A DNA stretch of 64,000 nt from Lasiosphaeris hirsuta (GCA_030549175.1 JAUKUA010000003.1:3100001-3164000); one strand, 5' to 3'; shown: positions 1-11,507, counted from the stretch's first letter. The notes: generated by a model not told the origin, from the sequence alone. Program-made: numbers and translations.

Positions 1-1810
1 CCTTCACCTTGAGCGGCGTCGACACGGGAGTCTTGCTATGCAGCATTTCAAGAACGAGCTTTTGAGCGTGCATGGCAACCGATTTGAGGATCTTTTGTCG
101 GCCGTATTCGGTGATGTTGTACTCGGCCATCATACCATAAGCCTCTGGATGGATGACAACATTCAGGAGCCAAATAGTGAACAGATACTTTGAGACCAGC
201 CATTTGCGAGTGCTCTCGACAACGTTCTTGTCCAGGCGCTTGAGAATCTCATTACCCAGCTCAACCAGGCCCTCGGGAATGCCAGTAGTATCCTCGTCGT
301 CAATCACTTCGAAGAGCTCGTCGACAGCCCTGGCGTAGAATTCCTCGGCAGCAATCTGGTCCTTGGAAGTCCAATCCGAAAGGTTGAAGCGGGTGCCATG
401 TTGGTCTTCTGCACGGTCAAGCAAAAAGGCTCCGTCCTCGAGGATCTTCATGAGATACCACTCCATGTTGGACTTTCCAGCCCAATCACGCATGGAAACC
501 CAGACATTGAGAACCGAAATAATGGTCTGTTCACTGCCCGTTGTCGGCTCGGAAATCAAGCGCGCGCATGCATTGGCCCAGATGGAAATCCTGCGCTTGT
601 CCTCAGCGCTGTCGGGGCCTGCGGAATTAGCAAAGCATGTGTATATCAGGGCAGAGATGGGGTCGTGTCTCTGAAAGGAGAGAAGGCGCTCAATAGCACT
701 CCGCTCATGTGTTGAGTGGCGACCGCCAGGGCCTCCGGCGGAGCCAGAAGTACTAGAGCCGGAAAATGTTGAGCTTCCCGGGCCACCACGGCCCGATGGG
801 CGGCTACTATGGTACGGAAGTACGGATTCGATCGGTTCGAGTGCCTGGTGGAAGTTCGTGAGCGCCGCAAGCTCCAAATTATTGAGCGATGCGATTCGCG
901 TGGCGAGATATTGCGGGTTCGTCCTAATCTGAGAGAGAAAGTTCAAAATAGTCTCCCGAGCCGAAGCAGATATCTCATTGAGAAAAGGGGAAGAAGTGCC
1001 CGGGGCAGCACTCGCACCAGAAACAGAACCCGTCGGCGTATCCAGGCTTTCGGATGAGGCAAGTCCCGGGGGATGCAGCAGTTCCATCTCCGGTTCCAAC
1101 AAGGCATAGCGACGGGTCTCGTCGCAGCTTTTCCGAACATCGATCACTGCATTGTACAAGGCCGCAAATGTCTTCTTGTCGTCTCCACGGAAGCAGTCAA
1201 CCAAATTACGGTGGGCCATCTCGCCGCACCTCATCAGTCGGGCAGAGAGCGCGGTAGACACCAAACTTCGCTGGAGGCGAGTCCGCGTGTTTGCGCGCTT
1301 GCGCTCCTGGTACTTGGACAAGCGCACCAGATGGGCGAGCTCGTCCAAGGTCGTTCCATCATTCTCGGGGCTGAGATTCTGGTTGGTATACAATGAAACA
1401 TCTGTCAGCAATGGCCGCAGGAACTTCATCTTGGACGGCTTGTCATCGAGCGGAGAAGGTGGGCGGCTGCCCGTAGTCTCAAGACTGTCGGACGAGTCGT
1501 TCGGCGCGGACGCGGAGACAGGCGGAGGACCAGAGCCCTGCTCAATGATAGGCTTGGTGCGATTCGAGGTCGAGTTCGGGATCTGCTGGACAGATGAGCG
1601 TCTCGAGAGGTCGTCGCTGCGGCGCACGGGGGCGGCCATTGTGATCACGGCGTCCTTGGCCGAGCGAGTCGGGCTTCTCGACCGTAGGCGTCGCGAGTGG
1701 GAGACCTCGACATGGTTGTCCGAGGGAGACGGCGTCGGCGACCTCGAGTTCGGCGTGGCGGTGGCCGACAGAGCTGGAGCCGGGAGCGCGACGTTAGCAG
1801 ACACACACAT
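1..1810 (-). CDS. RasGAP-like domain protein, 5' part (runs off window)
   Basis: One uninterrupted frame runs from an ATG at 1810 to the left edge, giving at least 603 residues without introns. The first ~100 residues are Ser/Pro/Arg-rich and probably disordered. A mostly helical region follows. Around residues 530-575 the stretch reading WLLNVVIHPEAYG and then GRQKILKSVAMHAQKL resembles the C-terminal helices of RasGAP domains (the xxRFIxPAIxxPxxxG...RRxLKLIAK pattern). Fungal proteins of this kind stimulate GTP hydrolysis on Ras-type GTPases, and some carry a further C-terminal domain such as VPS9, which would lie outside this window. I chose ATG 1810 because the frame is open to it and the in-frame ATG at 1639 is downstream. 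The family call is by eye from a weak pattern; the coding status is firmer. Confidence 0.55.
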   Translation of the reverse strand, partial: MCVSANVALPAPALSATATPNSRSPTPSPSDNHVEVSHSRRLRSRSPTRSAKDAVITMAAPVRRSDDLSRRSSVQQIPNSTSNRTKPIIEQGSGPPPVSASAPNDSSDSLETTGSRPPSPLDDKPSKMKFLRPLLTDVSLYTNQNLSPENDGTTLDELAHLVRLSKYQERKRANTRTRLQRSLVSTALSARLMRCGEMAHRNLVDCFRGDDKKTFAALYNAVIDVRKSCDETRRYALLEPEMELLHPPGLASSESLDTPTGSVSGASAAPGTSSPFLNEISASARETILNFLSQIRTNPQYLATRIASLNNLELAALTNFHQALEPIESVLPYHSSRPSGRGGPGSSTFSGSSTSGSAGGPGGRHSTHERSAIERLLSFQRHDPISALIYTCFANSAGPDSAEDKRRISIWANACARLISEPTTGSEQTIISVLNVWVSMRDWAGKSNMEWYLMKILEDGAFLLDRAEDQHGTRFNLSDWTSKDQIAAEEFYARAVDELFEVIDDEDTTGIPEGLVELGNEILKRLDKNVVESTRKWLVSKYLFTIWLLNVVIHPEAYGMMAEYNITEYGRQKILKSVAMHAQKLVLEMLHSKTPVSTPLKVK

Positions 1811-4800
1811 TGATTCCCCTGAAAGTCTGTGTTCTCTCCAACATACGCGGCGACGAATGGATGGCAACGGGCGAAGAAAGGGAGCGCTGCATGGATATCA
1901 TAATGTTCCCATGCGAGGGGTCGAGCTGACGGATGCGATCGCCCATACACCACCAGCGAATTGCTGATAGCTAGGGGGGGGAGAGGGGGGAGGGGGAGGG
2001 GATCGCTCGACTCGAGGGAACGGTCCTGTGAGAGGCAATCAGGCGTGGATGCCGAGGTTGGGCAAAGAAAGAGGCTGTCCGCCCAAGAATTACTCGGGGG
2101 TGATGTGTGATGTGGGTGTTGCTCGACGCGGGACCGGGTGGCTGCGAGCTGTGTGAGCTGTGAGCTGTGAGCTATGAGCTGTGAGCTGGAGCTGCGAACT
2201 GCGAGCTGCGGTGACGGGGACCAGCTTGGGACCTGGCGCGGACCTGGCCGGGTTGCGACCACAGTTCTCGCCTTAGATCGCCCGCAGGGACATTGTCTCG
2301 CCAGGGACAGAGAAGGCGTGGCAGTTGCGAAGCTGCGCGAGAGAAGACAGATGACGTTTCTGACCGTTCTAGTCGCCGGGAGGCGTATGACAGGACAGAA
2401 ATGGAGGAAGAGCATGTGTTGCCTCACACCTCTCCACGCCTTCCTGCTGTGTATTGATGTAGCAGCGTGGGGTAAGGGACAGCCAAACGCTACGCCCAAT
2501 CGAGCCGGGGGGGCTGCGGGCGGGACTGGGCAAGGTCAAGTCCACTGGGCGCCCACTAGCCGGATCCCTGTCGGATTGCTAGTGGGAGGGGGAGAGAGGG
2601 GTGACTCTTCCATGCGAGTCCCGTTTTCCAAGTTGGTTGCAAGGAAACTCCCGACCCTTCGATTTCTGGGTGAGCCGTGAGCTGGCCTCACTGGCGAACC
2701 TCGCACTGCATCTGCTGGGCAGCCTTTCTTGTGGACAGCGAGGTCGCATTCCCACACACACCTTACTGGGTGCTTACTCGACCCCGTTGAGCTGCGAGAT
2801 CTGGATGACTGTTCGTTCACCAGTTATTTTGTCCCTGTGCCATGGCCCGACATCAGCCTGACACCGTGACGCCCGACCTCAGCTGCCGGTTGTGCCAATC
2901 ACCACGCCAATGCTCGACTTCTCCTTACCTTCAGCTCGTTGCCGTTGCCGTCGATGTCGTCTTTTCCCTCCAACGCTTGTGAAAGTGCCGCCTCTCCGCT
3001 GCTACATTTGCCTCCCCGCCCCCAGGCACCTATCCAATGCCAATCAAATCAATGCCCAACCCGAGCCTGCCAGCGTCCCCCGGGGCCTTGCTAGTCGCGA
3101 AGCCGGTCACTCGGTGACCTGACGAGCTCACCAAAATAACCACCTACCTTGCGACGTCCCCTTCTCAACACTGCACGCGAGAGACTGCCAGCTCACCCCC
3201 AGGTATGTGTGTACGCTTCGTACCGTACCCCGGGTGGCTGGTCCCCTGGTGCAAGAGACAGCGACGCCCCGAGGTGGCAATGACTGACGGTGACGGTGAC
3301 GGCCGTCCTCGCTAACGCCCTTCACGTTGCCGAAACAATCTGGAACCATGCATCGTCACGGGAGATATGTCTGTCGTTTCCCATCCGTACTAGTGCTTTA
3401 TTTGCCTGCTGCACGAATAGCTGCGATGGCTCGCGGTTGTGCTCTGAGTTCCCATGTTCTTACGTTCCCAGGTTGCCAGGTTGCCAGGCTTTCAGGGATT
3501 TCGTGTGTGGAAGTGAGGGGGGGAACGAAGTACCTTTTTTTTTTTCTTCTCCAGGCCACAGCCCGCTGAGCTGGCCGTGCATTTTCGCCCCCCCGCCTTT
3601 CGCCAGGGGCCCAGTTTTTGCGGCCGCGCTGCCCCAAGCACCAATCCCCGGCGTCCACGATCCAAATCCACCCGGACGGAGCCTGCCCGGGACATCTGCC
3701 AGCTCAGCCATGGCTAACGGCCAATCACGCACCGCCAACCAATGTCCTGCTCCTCCCGCAGCCACCCCGGCCGGCGTCTTGCGATTTCGACGACTTGTTC
3801 TGCCCTTTTTCTCCCGCTCCAGGGACGATCGTCCAATGCCGCCCCCCTCCACCAAAACGTTGTTGGGTGCCATCCGATCATCTCTGCCAGGCCAGCGAGC
3901 CCTGCCTTCCTGTCCTCCTAACCTCTCTCAACCTCCTGCCCTCCCACCTCAGCGGGAACGACAAGGTGGCCGGATCCGGTCGTTTCGAGTGTCAAGCAGG
4001 GTGTCAAGCAGGCATTGCGAAGCCAGAAGCGGCGCCTCCAAGACGATATCACCACGTTCGTATCGCACGGCCCGATCCAGCTCCCAGATCTAGCGCCTCC
4101 CTCCCCCCTGTCCCCCCTCCCCTGGCTCTCGTTCACTGCTCTGGGCTGAGGAGGATCGAATAGACTCGTGAACGGCAACTGACGACAATACGCCAACCAT
4201 GGATGCTTATCCAGATCGCATCACCGCGCTGCACGTCAGATGCCCAGTCCAGCTCCCAATCCAAGATCACGTTTGCATTGCCCAGCTCGTTCGTATAAAA
4301 GCCCTGCCGTGTTATTCGCTCGTCTCCTTTTCTCCCACCCACTCAACACCAGAGACGCGAGTCGCGTTGGCCCTTCATAGGCTGCCTGTCCCGCGATCTA
4401 ATATCTGCTCAGATGTTTGATGCCTCTGCTTCCAATAACTGGCGTCTGGGGCGGAATCGCGATGCAGTGCCTCCCTGATTCCCCCGAGAAAAACACGCCT
4501 GAAACTGTCCGTATTGGGCACTCCCGTCCATAATGCCCCAGAAATGCAGAAATATGCTGCAAGTCGTCCCATACGTGGCTTGCCCGCTGTGCACGACCGA
4601 CGTAATCTTGATGATACCCCGGCGATGCCGGCATCGATCTGGGCAGCAACAGAAGTGACGGCCCGCTGCGGTGCGAGTGAGGCATGAGGCAAACAAACAC
4701 GTCCGCCCCCCTTGCAGGAGATAGGAATTATTTTGCTACCTTTTCTCTGGGCTGTAATACATGGTCAACACATCCATGGTTTATATTTCGCTGTTCTCGC

Positions 4801-5531
4801 ATGCACCCCATTGCGTGTGCTTCCAACCGCAAGCCAATGGCTGGGAAACTGCTGTAGACTGTGGAATACTGTCCCGTCACCTCTGTTGCCAGCCCAACAT
4901 TTGACAATCATTGAGGCAGCCAGCCAGGCCGGGACGAAAATTACTTGGACAATTGCAAATACATTATTTCTTCGTACTACAGTTGCTTGAGTGGTCCAAA
5001 AGAACGATAGACGGCCTATCTAGCCACGCTATTGCTTGCCAGATTACATGGGACTTGTCGTTGCATTTCCAAGTGCCTGAGTTGAAGTGCCTCACAGAAT
5101 AGATGCACCAAAGCCCTTACCCTTCCGAAACCGCCCAACCCGTCCACTTGCAGATGCCGCAATCCGCTAGCCGCCCGCCTATCCTCAACGCAAAACTCAG
5201 AACTCTCCGGTCCAATCCCTCACACTAACCACCCATGACACATGCGGGTGATGGTTGATGAAAGCCCAAGATAAATTTGGAAGTATTGCAATGCTTGTGC
5301 TGCGAAAAGTGTAGGCGCGAGCAAGAGATAGCGGCCGCAGAATTGGCCGCATAGAAATGTTAGAGAGTGCAAACTCCTCTCTTATCCTTTGGCCCCCTCT
5401 TGAACCTTTTGCAACATTATTCAGCAATCGTGAAGCAAGCAAAGCACATGACAGAATGGGCATGCGCCGGAAGCACCTCCCGGTTTACAGCTGGCCTTTC
5501 TGCCGCGCCCCTACCCCTCCATGCCATTCAA
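1811..5531. other. 3.7-kb gene-free stretch between the RasGAP-like gene and hapX
   Basis: It is the 5' flank of the RasGAP-like gene and the 3' flank of hapX, both on the minus strand. Several open frames exist, for example 3290-4093 (+) and 1645-2499 (-). They overlap each other, are Pro/Ser/Arg-rich from C-rich sequence, and match no family I recognise. Small direct duplications occur, such as the repeated GTGTCAAGCAG near 3999. I see no RNA gene or mobile element here. Confidence 0.5.
2141..2210. repeat. Degenerate GAGCTGT-type short tandem repeat
   Basis: Units of the form GAGCTGT/GAGCTGC repeat about eight times with point changes between 2141 and 2210. It lies about 330 bp upstream of the RasGAP-like start codon and looks like a simple-sequence expansion. 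Confidence 0.7.
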
Positions 5532-7574
5532 TCATTCACCCCTACCGAAGCGGACGTCGAAGCCCTTGAGTACGCTCATGATGCTCGCCGCCTCGACTTC
5601 AATTGGTGCCCGCCCAGCTGAGACATGGTCGCGGCCACTATGCCTAGCGTACCCATAAAATCCTTCCCCGCCTAGCCCTTCGCTGCTTCTGAGCGGGGGA
5701 ATAGGCACCGCGCGCAGCTTCGGCAGCCAAGAGCCAATGTCGTCGGCCGCCTCATCAAAGTGACGATGGCTGGCCAGTGTCTTGTAGGCGTCGGCACACG
5801 ACAGGCTAAGGCCGAGGCCAGGCGTAGATGCCGAGGGCGCCGAAGATGCAGAAGCATCGGTCCTCCCCGGCGTGGCCAAATCCGCATCTGACTTTCCAGT
5901 CTTGCAACATCCGCCTGGCCCACCATTGCCACAACACCCAACAGGCGGTTGTTGCTGGCGGCTGTTCCTCTCGAAATTGGCCGCCAGCGAACGGCAGAAT
6001 AGGCCCGACACCGGGTCCGAGAGACACTGTGCGCATGTCCCTGGCCCGTTGGGGCCACACCCGCCTGCGGCTCTTGTAGGAGGGGCAGGAAGAGGCCGCG
6101 ACTTGGCGGGGCCGGCTGTGCGGCCGTGTTTGAAAGAATGGAGGCCAGGTAGTTTGATGGCGCCGGTGGCCGTGACCTCCATCGGCATGGGGACAACATC
6201 GTCCTCTGACGGTGGAGGGGTGTGTGTCTGCTGTGTTGGCTGTGTTGTTTGTTGCCCAGATGGCGCCGCTGGTGTCATCATGGAGTCGGCACAGACACAG
6301 TACGTTCCGTCCTTGCAGAACCCACATGATTCCCTAGGCTCTACAGAAGCCAATGGCTGGAATTGTGACTGCAGTTCTGGTTGCGACTGAGTTAGGGGCG
6401 CAGAGGCAGTAGTCGACGGCGCCGATGCTCTGGTCCTCCTTGTGGACGTAGACATAGCTGTGAAATCCGTTTCCAGGGCCAGCCCGCTGTCAGAGCGCTG
6501 CCTCTTTTCCTCCGGGCCAAGTGATGAAGATGATCCGGGAGGCAATGGACGCTTTAGGTCGGCGGCCATTGAGGCCCGGATAGACTCCTCAAGGCATTCA
6601 CATCTTGAGCCAAGCGTGCACTTGCCGCATCCTATCGGCATGTTTGAGTTTTGAAGAGCTTCTTCGGCACAGGCGCATCGTCCATTGTCCTGGCAGCCAC
6701 CACAACTGAAATCCAGCGACTCGTCCACGTCTTCGGGAGGGGAGATGATTTGAGAAATGGAAAATGGCTGAGCCATGGGCCGAGGCTCAGCCAATGCGGC
6801 GGCGGATTCTGTTGGAAGACCCCTTTCTGTGCGCTGCACTGGACGCAATGCCTTCAGCTGGCCCGCTTCTGGCTGAATCTGTGCCGGCACAGTACCGCTA
6901 TTCCTGAGTGGTGCGGCGTCCCAGCTGGTCGTTATGTCGTTGCGTCCCTGTCGCTCTTTCTCGAGCAGTGCCTCCAACCACTGACATCGCGACTGCAGCG
7001 TCTGTGTCTCAGCTTCAAGGTGGCTAATCCGGTCCTGCATCTCCCGGACGGCCCGGTCATGATCCTCTTTTTGCTCATCCAACTGCTCCTCCAGCTCGCC
7101 GACACGAGCTGCTCTGCGCTCGCGAAATGCTCTCTGGGCCGCACGGTTTTGGGCCTTGCGCTTAGTGGGTGGCGTGTCAGTGGCCGGCTTGCGCCCCGGC
7201 TTCGGCCTCGGTGGGATAACCCATTCCTTGGTGGTCATGCTCACAGGCCTCGACATGGAAATGGGTGACATGGGAGACGGCGAGTTGAGTGACGACATGG
7301 CTACTTTTCCGATCGCCGCTGAAGTGGGAATCGGTGGCGGATTGCCTGCAGCGCTGGGGCGGATTGCGATTTGTGGTGTCGCGCCTGTCGCACTTGAGGG
7401 CGCTGGCGTGTCGGATGGAGAAGCCGCCGAAGCGGGGGTTGAGGGCGTACTCGGAAGGCCCCGACTTGATGTTGCTGTTGCGTTTGACAAGGCCTCGCGG
7501 AGTGCGAACTCGGTGATGTCTGTAGTGTCTGGAATTGTGCTGCCACTGGATGTGGCATTGGTGGCAGCCGCCAT
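5532..7574 (-). CDS. hapX: HapX-like bZIP iron regulator
   Basis: This is a 680-residue intronless ORF. Residues ~115-129 (KEWVIPPRPKPGRKP) match the conserved Hap4-like segment by which HapX contacts the CCAAT-binding complex. A basic region follows directly (NRAAQRAFRERR, 143-154), then a leucine zipper and coiled coil to ~208. Four separate cysteine-rich motifs follow at 291-302 (CGGCQDNGRCAC), 316-325 (CGKCTLGSRC), 417-428 (CGFCKDGTYCVC) and 506-527 (CGPNGPGTCAQC...C). A CCGNGGPGGCC cluster sits at 548-557. In Aspergillus and Fusarium, HapX represses iron-consuming pathways and activates siderophore and iron uptake during starvation; it also acts in iron excess through its Cys-rich regions. 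Combination and order are diagnostic. A perfect 9-bp GATA-type site about 590 bp upstream suggests the known repression of hapX by a SreA-type factor, which is inference here. Confidence 0.93.
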   Translation of the reverse strand: MAAATNATSSGSTIPDTTDITEFALREALSNATATSSRGLPSTPSTPASAASPSDTPAPSSATGATPQIAIRPSAAGNPPPIPTSAAIGKVAMSSLNSPSPMSPISMSRPVSMTTKEWVIPPRPKPGRKPATDTPPTKRKAQNRAAQRAFRERRAARVGELEEQLDEQKEDHDRAVREMQDRISHLEAETQTLQSRCQWLEALLEKERQGRNDITTSWDAAPLRNSGTVPAQIQPEAGQLKALRPVQRTERGLPTESAAALAEPRPMAQPFSISQIISPPEDVDESLDFSCGGCQDNGRCACAEEALQNSNMPIGCGKCTLGSRCECLEESIRASMAADLKRPLPPGSSSSLGPEEKRQRSDSGLALETDFTAMSTSTRRTRASAPSTTASAPLTQSQPELQSQFQPLASVEPRESCGFCKDGTYCVCADSMMTPAAPSGQQTTQPTQQTHTPPPSEDDVVPMPMEVTATGAIKLPGLHSFKHGRTAGPAKSRPLPAPPTRAAGGCGPNGPGTCAQCLSDPVSGLFCRSLAANFERNSRQQQPPVGCCGNGGPGGCCKTGKSDADLATPGRTDASASSAPSASTPGLGLSLSCADAYKTLASHRHFDEAADDIGSWLPKLRAVPIPPLRSSEGLGGEGFYGYARHSGRDHVSAGRAPIEVEAASIMSVLKGFDVRFGRGE

Positions 7575-9004
7575 GCCTGGTTAGTTTGTGTGAGAGCGTG
7601 AGCTCGCTGTGGTGCGCTGCGATTCGCTGGTCGCGCTGATTTTTTATGTCGCACGGAAGCCGAGCCCGGAAACGTGGGGCAATTGGATGTGGCAGTTGCA
7701 GCAGCGCCGTCTGTCCTTTCTTTGCACAGGTAAGGTAAGGTAGACACTACTAATGGGACGACTGACGGAAACAGGTTGCCGGCGCAGAAAAACTCTCAAA
7801 TAATATCGTCCGGGGTTGTTGAAGTCGTGCCGAGGACGGGTGACATAAAATCAAGGGGCCAAAGGGCGGAGGGATGGAACTGATCAGGCGTTGTCGGGTC
7901 TCGGGTGGAAGACTCGTATTTCCTTCGCTCGGGAGTTTCAATGGCACGATGAGCAAGTCAGAGAGGGGTATGGCCTTCTTTTTACAATTTTCCGCAGAAA
8001 ACTCGCTCTTCCCGTCCCAACAGTAGACGCCAACAGGATGGCCTGCCTGGGCAGCGAGGCCGGACGCTTGACCGACGGCTAGTTCAAGGCCCTGGGCGCT
8101 CTGATTCGACGAGACCAGGGTCGTGATGGCTCAAAAAGACCCACTGATTGATTGATAAGATTATCAGATGTGCGCTAGGCTATGGTAGGATTAGCGCAGG
8201 ACTTCTGATCCACTTCAGTCCCGGAAATGTCAGATCGGACGAGGGGTGACGGAGGTAAACTCCCTAGGCTTGCTTTGAGTCCTTTTCAGCCTGGATAGAA
8301 ATTACGCGACATGTGAGCAGCCCAGCGACAAATGGCCTCCAATTTGCATGAGCTGATTTGATATTTTCGGTGCCTCTGTGAAGACGTGATCCTGGGCGGG
8401 ATCTCCTACCTCTCTGATGGTTTCAGGTAACACAGTCCATTCAACCAGTCTCTCATTCGAAGTTTAGGGCACCCTTTGGTGGCTATCAACTGGAGAATTC
8501 CGTCTATATTTTTATGCGACTACCAAAGCCATGCTAACTTTATCGAAGACTCGCCGGTTTTGCCCGACTACTGAGCTTGGGTGTGTATAAGAAGCACATG
8601 TTTATGACTAGTACCTAAATTACCACGTTGGAGCACGGCGAGCAGTGACCAATTCTAGCTTTGTTCAAAAGCCTATAGGTAGCATATAGGGGGATCTGGG
8701 GCAGTGGCACGAGGCAGCGGCAGCGAAAGGATACCTAATATCTCGAAAGATGTCGACTCATATATGTAGGTCGTTGAACAACTGGTGCACTTGAACCCTC
8801 GCATGTACGCTTTGGCGCCAAGAATATTGCCCCGGAATTCGGCAGGCGCCCGGGCTTTACGAAAGTACGGATACTTACAACATAGCACCAACCACCGAAA
8901 CCAACGGCTTTTACCGCGGCAGCATCCCAACTCCATCCACCAATACCAATTCAGCACTGTTGTCCGACTCCTTTCCTTTATTAATCATTTGATCGGGGGT
9001 CATC
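7575..9004. promoter_or_regulatory. Divergent promoter region of hapX and cog2
   Basis: These 1.43 kb separate the start codons of hapX (leftward) and cog2 (rightward). No supported gene lies within. On the minus strand a CCAAT pentamer lies near 7683-7687, about 110 bp upstream of the hapX ATG. A GATA-type composite site is listed separately. No clear TATA box was seen. Confidence 0.6.
8153..8169 (-). promoter_or_regulatory. GATA-type composite site, SreA-like, upstream of hapX
   Basis: The plus strand reads TGATAAGATTATCAGAT. It holds TGATAA and, in the opposite sense, ATCTGATAA. The latter is an exact match to ATCWGATAA, the consensus published for iron-responsive fungal GATA repressors (SreA/Sre1 family). 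It lies ~580-590 bp upstream of the hapX start. The match is seen; binding and iron control are inferred from hapX regulation in other fungi. Confidence 0.6.
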
Positions 9005-9949
9005 ATGGCCCATCTCGACCTCCCCTCACCAAAGTCCCGCCCCGCCTCCTCCTACTCGGGCTTCAATCTGCCCTCTTCCTCGACCTCATCGGCCGGCGGG
9101 GACGATGAATACGACGACAACGAGCCCCTACCCTTCCCGGCCGCGCTCGCACGCCGCGATTTTCTCGCTCCCGACTTTGACCCGGCCGCCTACCTGTCAG
9201 CGTTGCACACGGGGCCGACAGCGCGCCACCAAACACTCGAGGACCTGCGCGCCGAGCTGCGTGACCGTAGCACCGCCATCAGCGCCGAGCTGCTGGAGCT
9301 AGTCAATGCAAACTACACATCCTTTCTCGGGCTAGGCGGCGAGCTCAAGGGCGGCGAGGAGCGGGTCGAGGACGTGCGCGTAGCTCTGCTAGGCTTCAAG
9401 CGCGCTGTAGAGGAAGTCCAGGGCCGCGTACGCGAGCGCCGCATCGAGGTTGGCAGCTTGAACGGAGAGCTGCAGGAAGTCAAAGGCGCTGTCGAGATGG
9501 GGAGGAAAATGCTTGAGCTCGACGAGCGGGTTGCCGGCTTGGAGGCCCGACTCGCAGTTGGGAGTCTGGGGCAGGTGGGAAAGGGGGGAGACGGTGACAA
9601 CGAAGACAGTTGGGATGAAGACATGGAAGAGAGCGACAGCGAAGAGGACGAAGACGAGGACGGGACTGCGTTTGTTGGCAATAGTCCGTCTAAACTTGCA
9701 TTTTTGGCAAGGGAGTATGTCCTCGTAGACCGGCTGGCAACGTCCCTCGGCAGGGACCTTCAATTCGTAAGAAAGATGGAAGAGCGTATGGCGCGGTGCC
9801 GAAATACGATATTACTCGATCTAAGTACCGCTACGAAAGAGGCTCGCAAGGCAGGCGACAGAGGGCAGGGGAGAATCCTGAGGTTCTTAACCATTTATCG
9901 AACATTGGATGCCCAGGCTGAGGCCGTCCAGGTCTTCAAAGAGAGATAG
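9005..9949 (+). CDS. cog2: Conserved oligomeric Golgi complex subunit 2
   Basis: This is a 314-residue single-exon ORF. Residues ~50-130 carry the COG2 N-terminal signature as found in ascomycetes: DFLAPDFDPAAYLSALH, then LEDLRAELRDRS, SAELLELVNANY and FLGLGGELKGGEE. A heptad-rich coiled coil follows to ~200, then an acidic linker (EESDSEEDEDEDG) and a further helical C-terminal part. COG2 belongs to lobe A of the COG tethering complex, which acts in retrograde vesicle transport within the Golgi. The length fits the short fungal form, which lacks the long C-terminal domain of animal COG2. The start codon was chosen because it is the first in-frame ATG before the conserved block. Confidence 0.88.
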   Translation: MAHLDLPSPKSRPASSYSGFNLPSSSTSSAGGDDEYDDNEPLPFPAALARRDFLAPDFDPAAYLSALHTGPTARHQTLEDLRAELRDRSTAISAELLELVNANYTSFLGLGGELKGGEERVEDVRVALLGFKRAVEEVQGRVRERRIEVGSLNGELQEVKGAVEMGRKMLELDERVAGLEARLAVGSLGQVGKGGDGDNEDSWDEDMEESDSEEDEDEDGTAFVGNSPSKLAFLAREYVLVDRLATSLGRDLQFVRKMEERMARCRNTILLDLSTATKEARKAGDRGQGRILRFLTIYRTLDAQAEAVQVFKER

Positions 9950-10115
9950 AGGTCCAAAGGCAGCCCGGGGACCAGGATGTGGCGTGTGGGGGATACATGA
10001 CATGAAAGTGCAGTACGGTCGCAGTTGAGATACCCATGTTTCAGACACAATTTTATCCCGTCCAGATATGATACATGAGGTACAACTATGATACAAAAGA
10101 CATTCCCATCCACGC

Positions 10116-11098
10116 TTACATAGCAGATTGCAGGTCCTGAGGCTGGATCTTCTCATCAGTTGGGTTGAACTTGCCGTCCAGGCTGAATGCTGGTCCGTGG
10201 GTGGTGCTGAGCACAACCTCATCAAGCGACTTGGGGTGGCCATCCTCAATAATGCCGTCCATATCCCTTTTAATCGACTCCATGACTGCCTTGAGGTTAT
10301 CGGCGAGCATTTGAGGCGAGAAGCCCAGCTGGCCAATGGCCATTCTGACCACACCGTCTCTTTCCCTATACTCATCCGAACCAATCATCTCACCTATCGT
10401 CGTTTTGAGATTGCTCGTGATAGTGCCGTGTCTCTCGCTGGGCATCATCCCCTTGGGGCCCAGCAGTTTGCCGACATTGGCCTTCTTGAGCGCCTCCTTG
10501 CTGTCGGTGTGGCATATCAGCTTGTTGAAGGGGAAATTTCCCGCCCTGATGCTCTCGAAGAGGGACTCCTCTCCCATCGCCACGGCGCCGAGCTGCCGCG
10601 CTTCCTCCATCATCGGGCTGTCTTCGGGGCAAATAACGCCGATACGCGTGTCGGATTTGACGGCAAACGGGAAGCGGATTCGGTTTCGAACGACAGGGCC
10701 ATTCTTTGCTGCCTTGAGCTTGACGTGCACCTCGTACTTGATGATATGAGGCGCTTGCCCAACTTCAAAGGCACGGAGATATCTGTTGATTGTCAGCAAA
10801 ACGCGCTGCGGACTCCCACAATTTCCAGCCCCGTTGGCACTTACCGCATGGCATCACAGAGAGAATACTTCTCCAGATCGCTCTGGTCGTACGAGCGGAA
10901 AGTCTTGTAAGCCTTCTTCTTCTTTGGCGCGCGTTTCCGCATGCCACCCGATCCGCTCCCTGACGCATGACGAATAAATGAGGGCGTAACCACGGAAGGT
11001 AGCAAGAATTTAGGTATTATTGATGGAGTTGGTCGCCTCGTCGCAGTCGCTATGCTGAGCCTTACAAGCGAGGCAAGGCATTGACTTGTTGATGCCAT
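10116..11098 (-). CDS. mrpl1: Mitochondrial ribosomal protein L1 (uL1m)
   Basis: There are two exons, 11098-10845 and 10782-10116, joined by a 62-nt GT-AG intron that splits an Arg codon, for a product of 306 residues. The first ~50 residues are rich in Ser, Arg and Thr with few acids, like a mitochondrial presequence. A basic MRKRAPKKKKAYKTF segment follows. Exon 2 carries the bulk of the L1 fold, with the L1 signature KLLGPKGMMPS and the LKTTIGEMIGSD and VVRMAIGQLGFS blocks. uL1m forms the L1 stalk of the mitochondrial large subunit. Its 3' end faces the 3' end of cog2 with 166 bp between stop codons. Its start lies 409 bp from the divergent gus1 start. Confidence 0.9.
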
Positions 11099-11507
11099 TA
11101 GAGCAGATATACGGAGTCGCTCTCCCAGAGGTGATCACGCAATGCAAGCTCGGTTGCGTCGACGGTTGCAAGTCTGGAGAAAAAAAAACAGCTGGGACTT
11201 CGCGGCGTCACATTTGCTGCCTCAATTGTTAGGCTTGACTTGGCGCTAGCTCATGGTCATGGCCCATGCGCAAGGGAGGTCCCGTTTTGTTTCGGAGCTC
11301 TCACCGCCCAGGCAGAATGACTGGCACCCTACCAACATGCCCAATCTACCCCGCCACGAGCCCGCCACAAATCGAGTGCCCCTCCAAAAACTTGTTGACT
11401 CACGGTGACGACGAGCCCCGCGATATCTTGGGGTATCTATTCGATACATTTTCACTTCCGACCCCTACGCGAACTCCCAAGTCAATTCCTACACCTGCCA
11501 ATCTGAG
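11099..11507. promoter_or_regulatory. Shared divergent promoter, mrpl1 and gus1
   Basis: These 409 bp lie between two translation-related genes read in opposite directions: a mitochondrial ribosomal protein and a cytosolic aminoacyl-tRNA synthetase. It contains an A9 run near 11179. No TATA box is evident. Confidence 0.5.

Noticed and set aside
3290..4163. Open frames of 267 and 181 residues in the gap left of hapX
   Set aside because: They overlap in different frames in C-rich sequence and look like noncoding leader or spacer.
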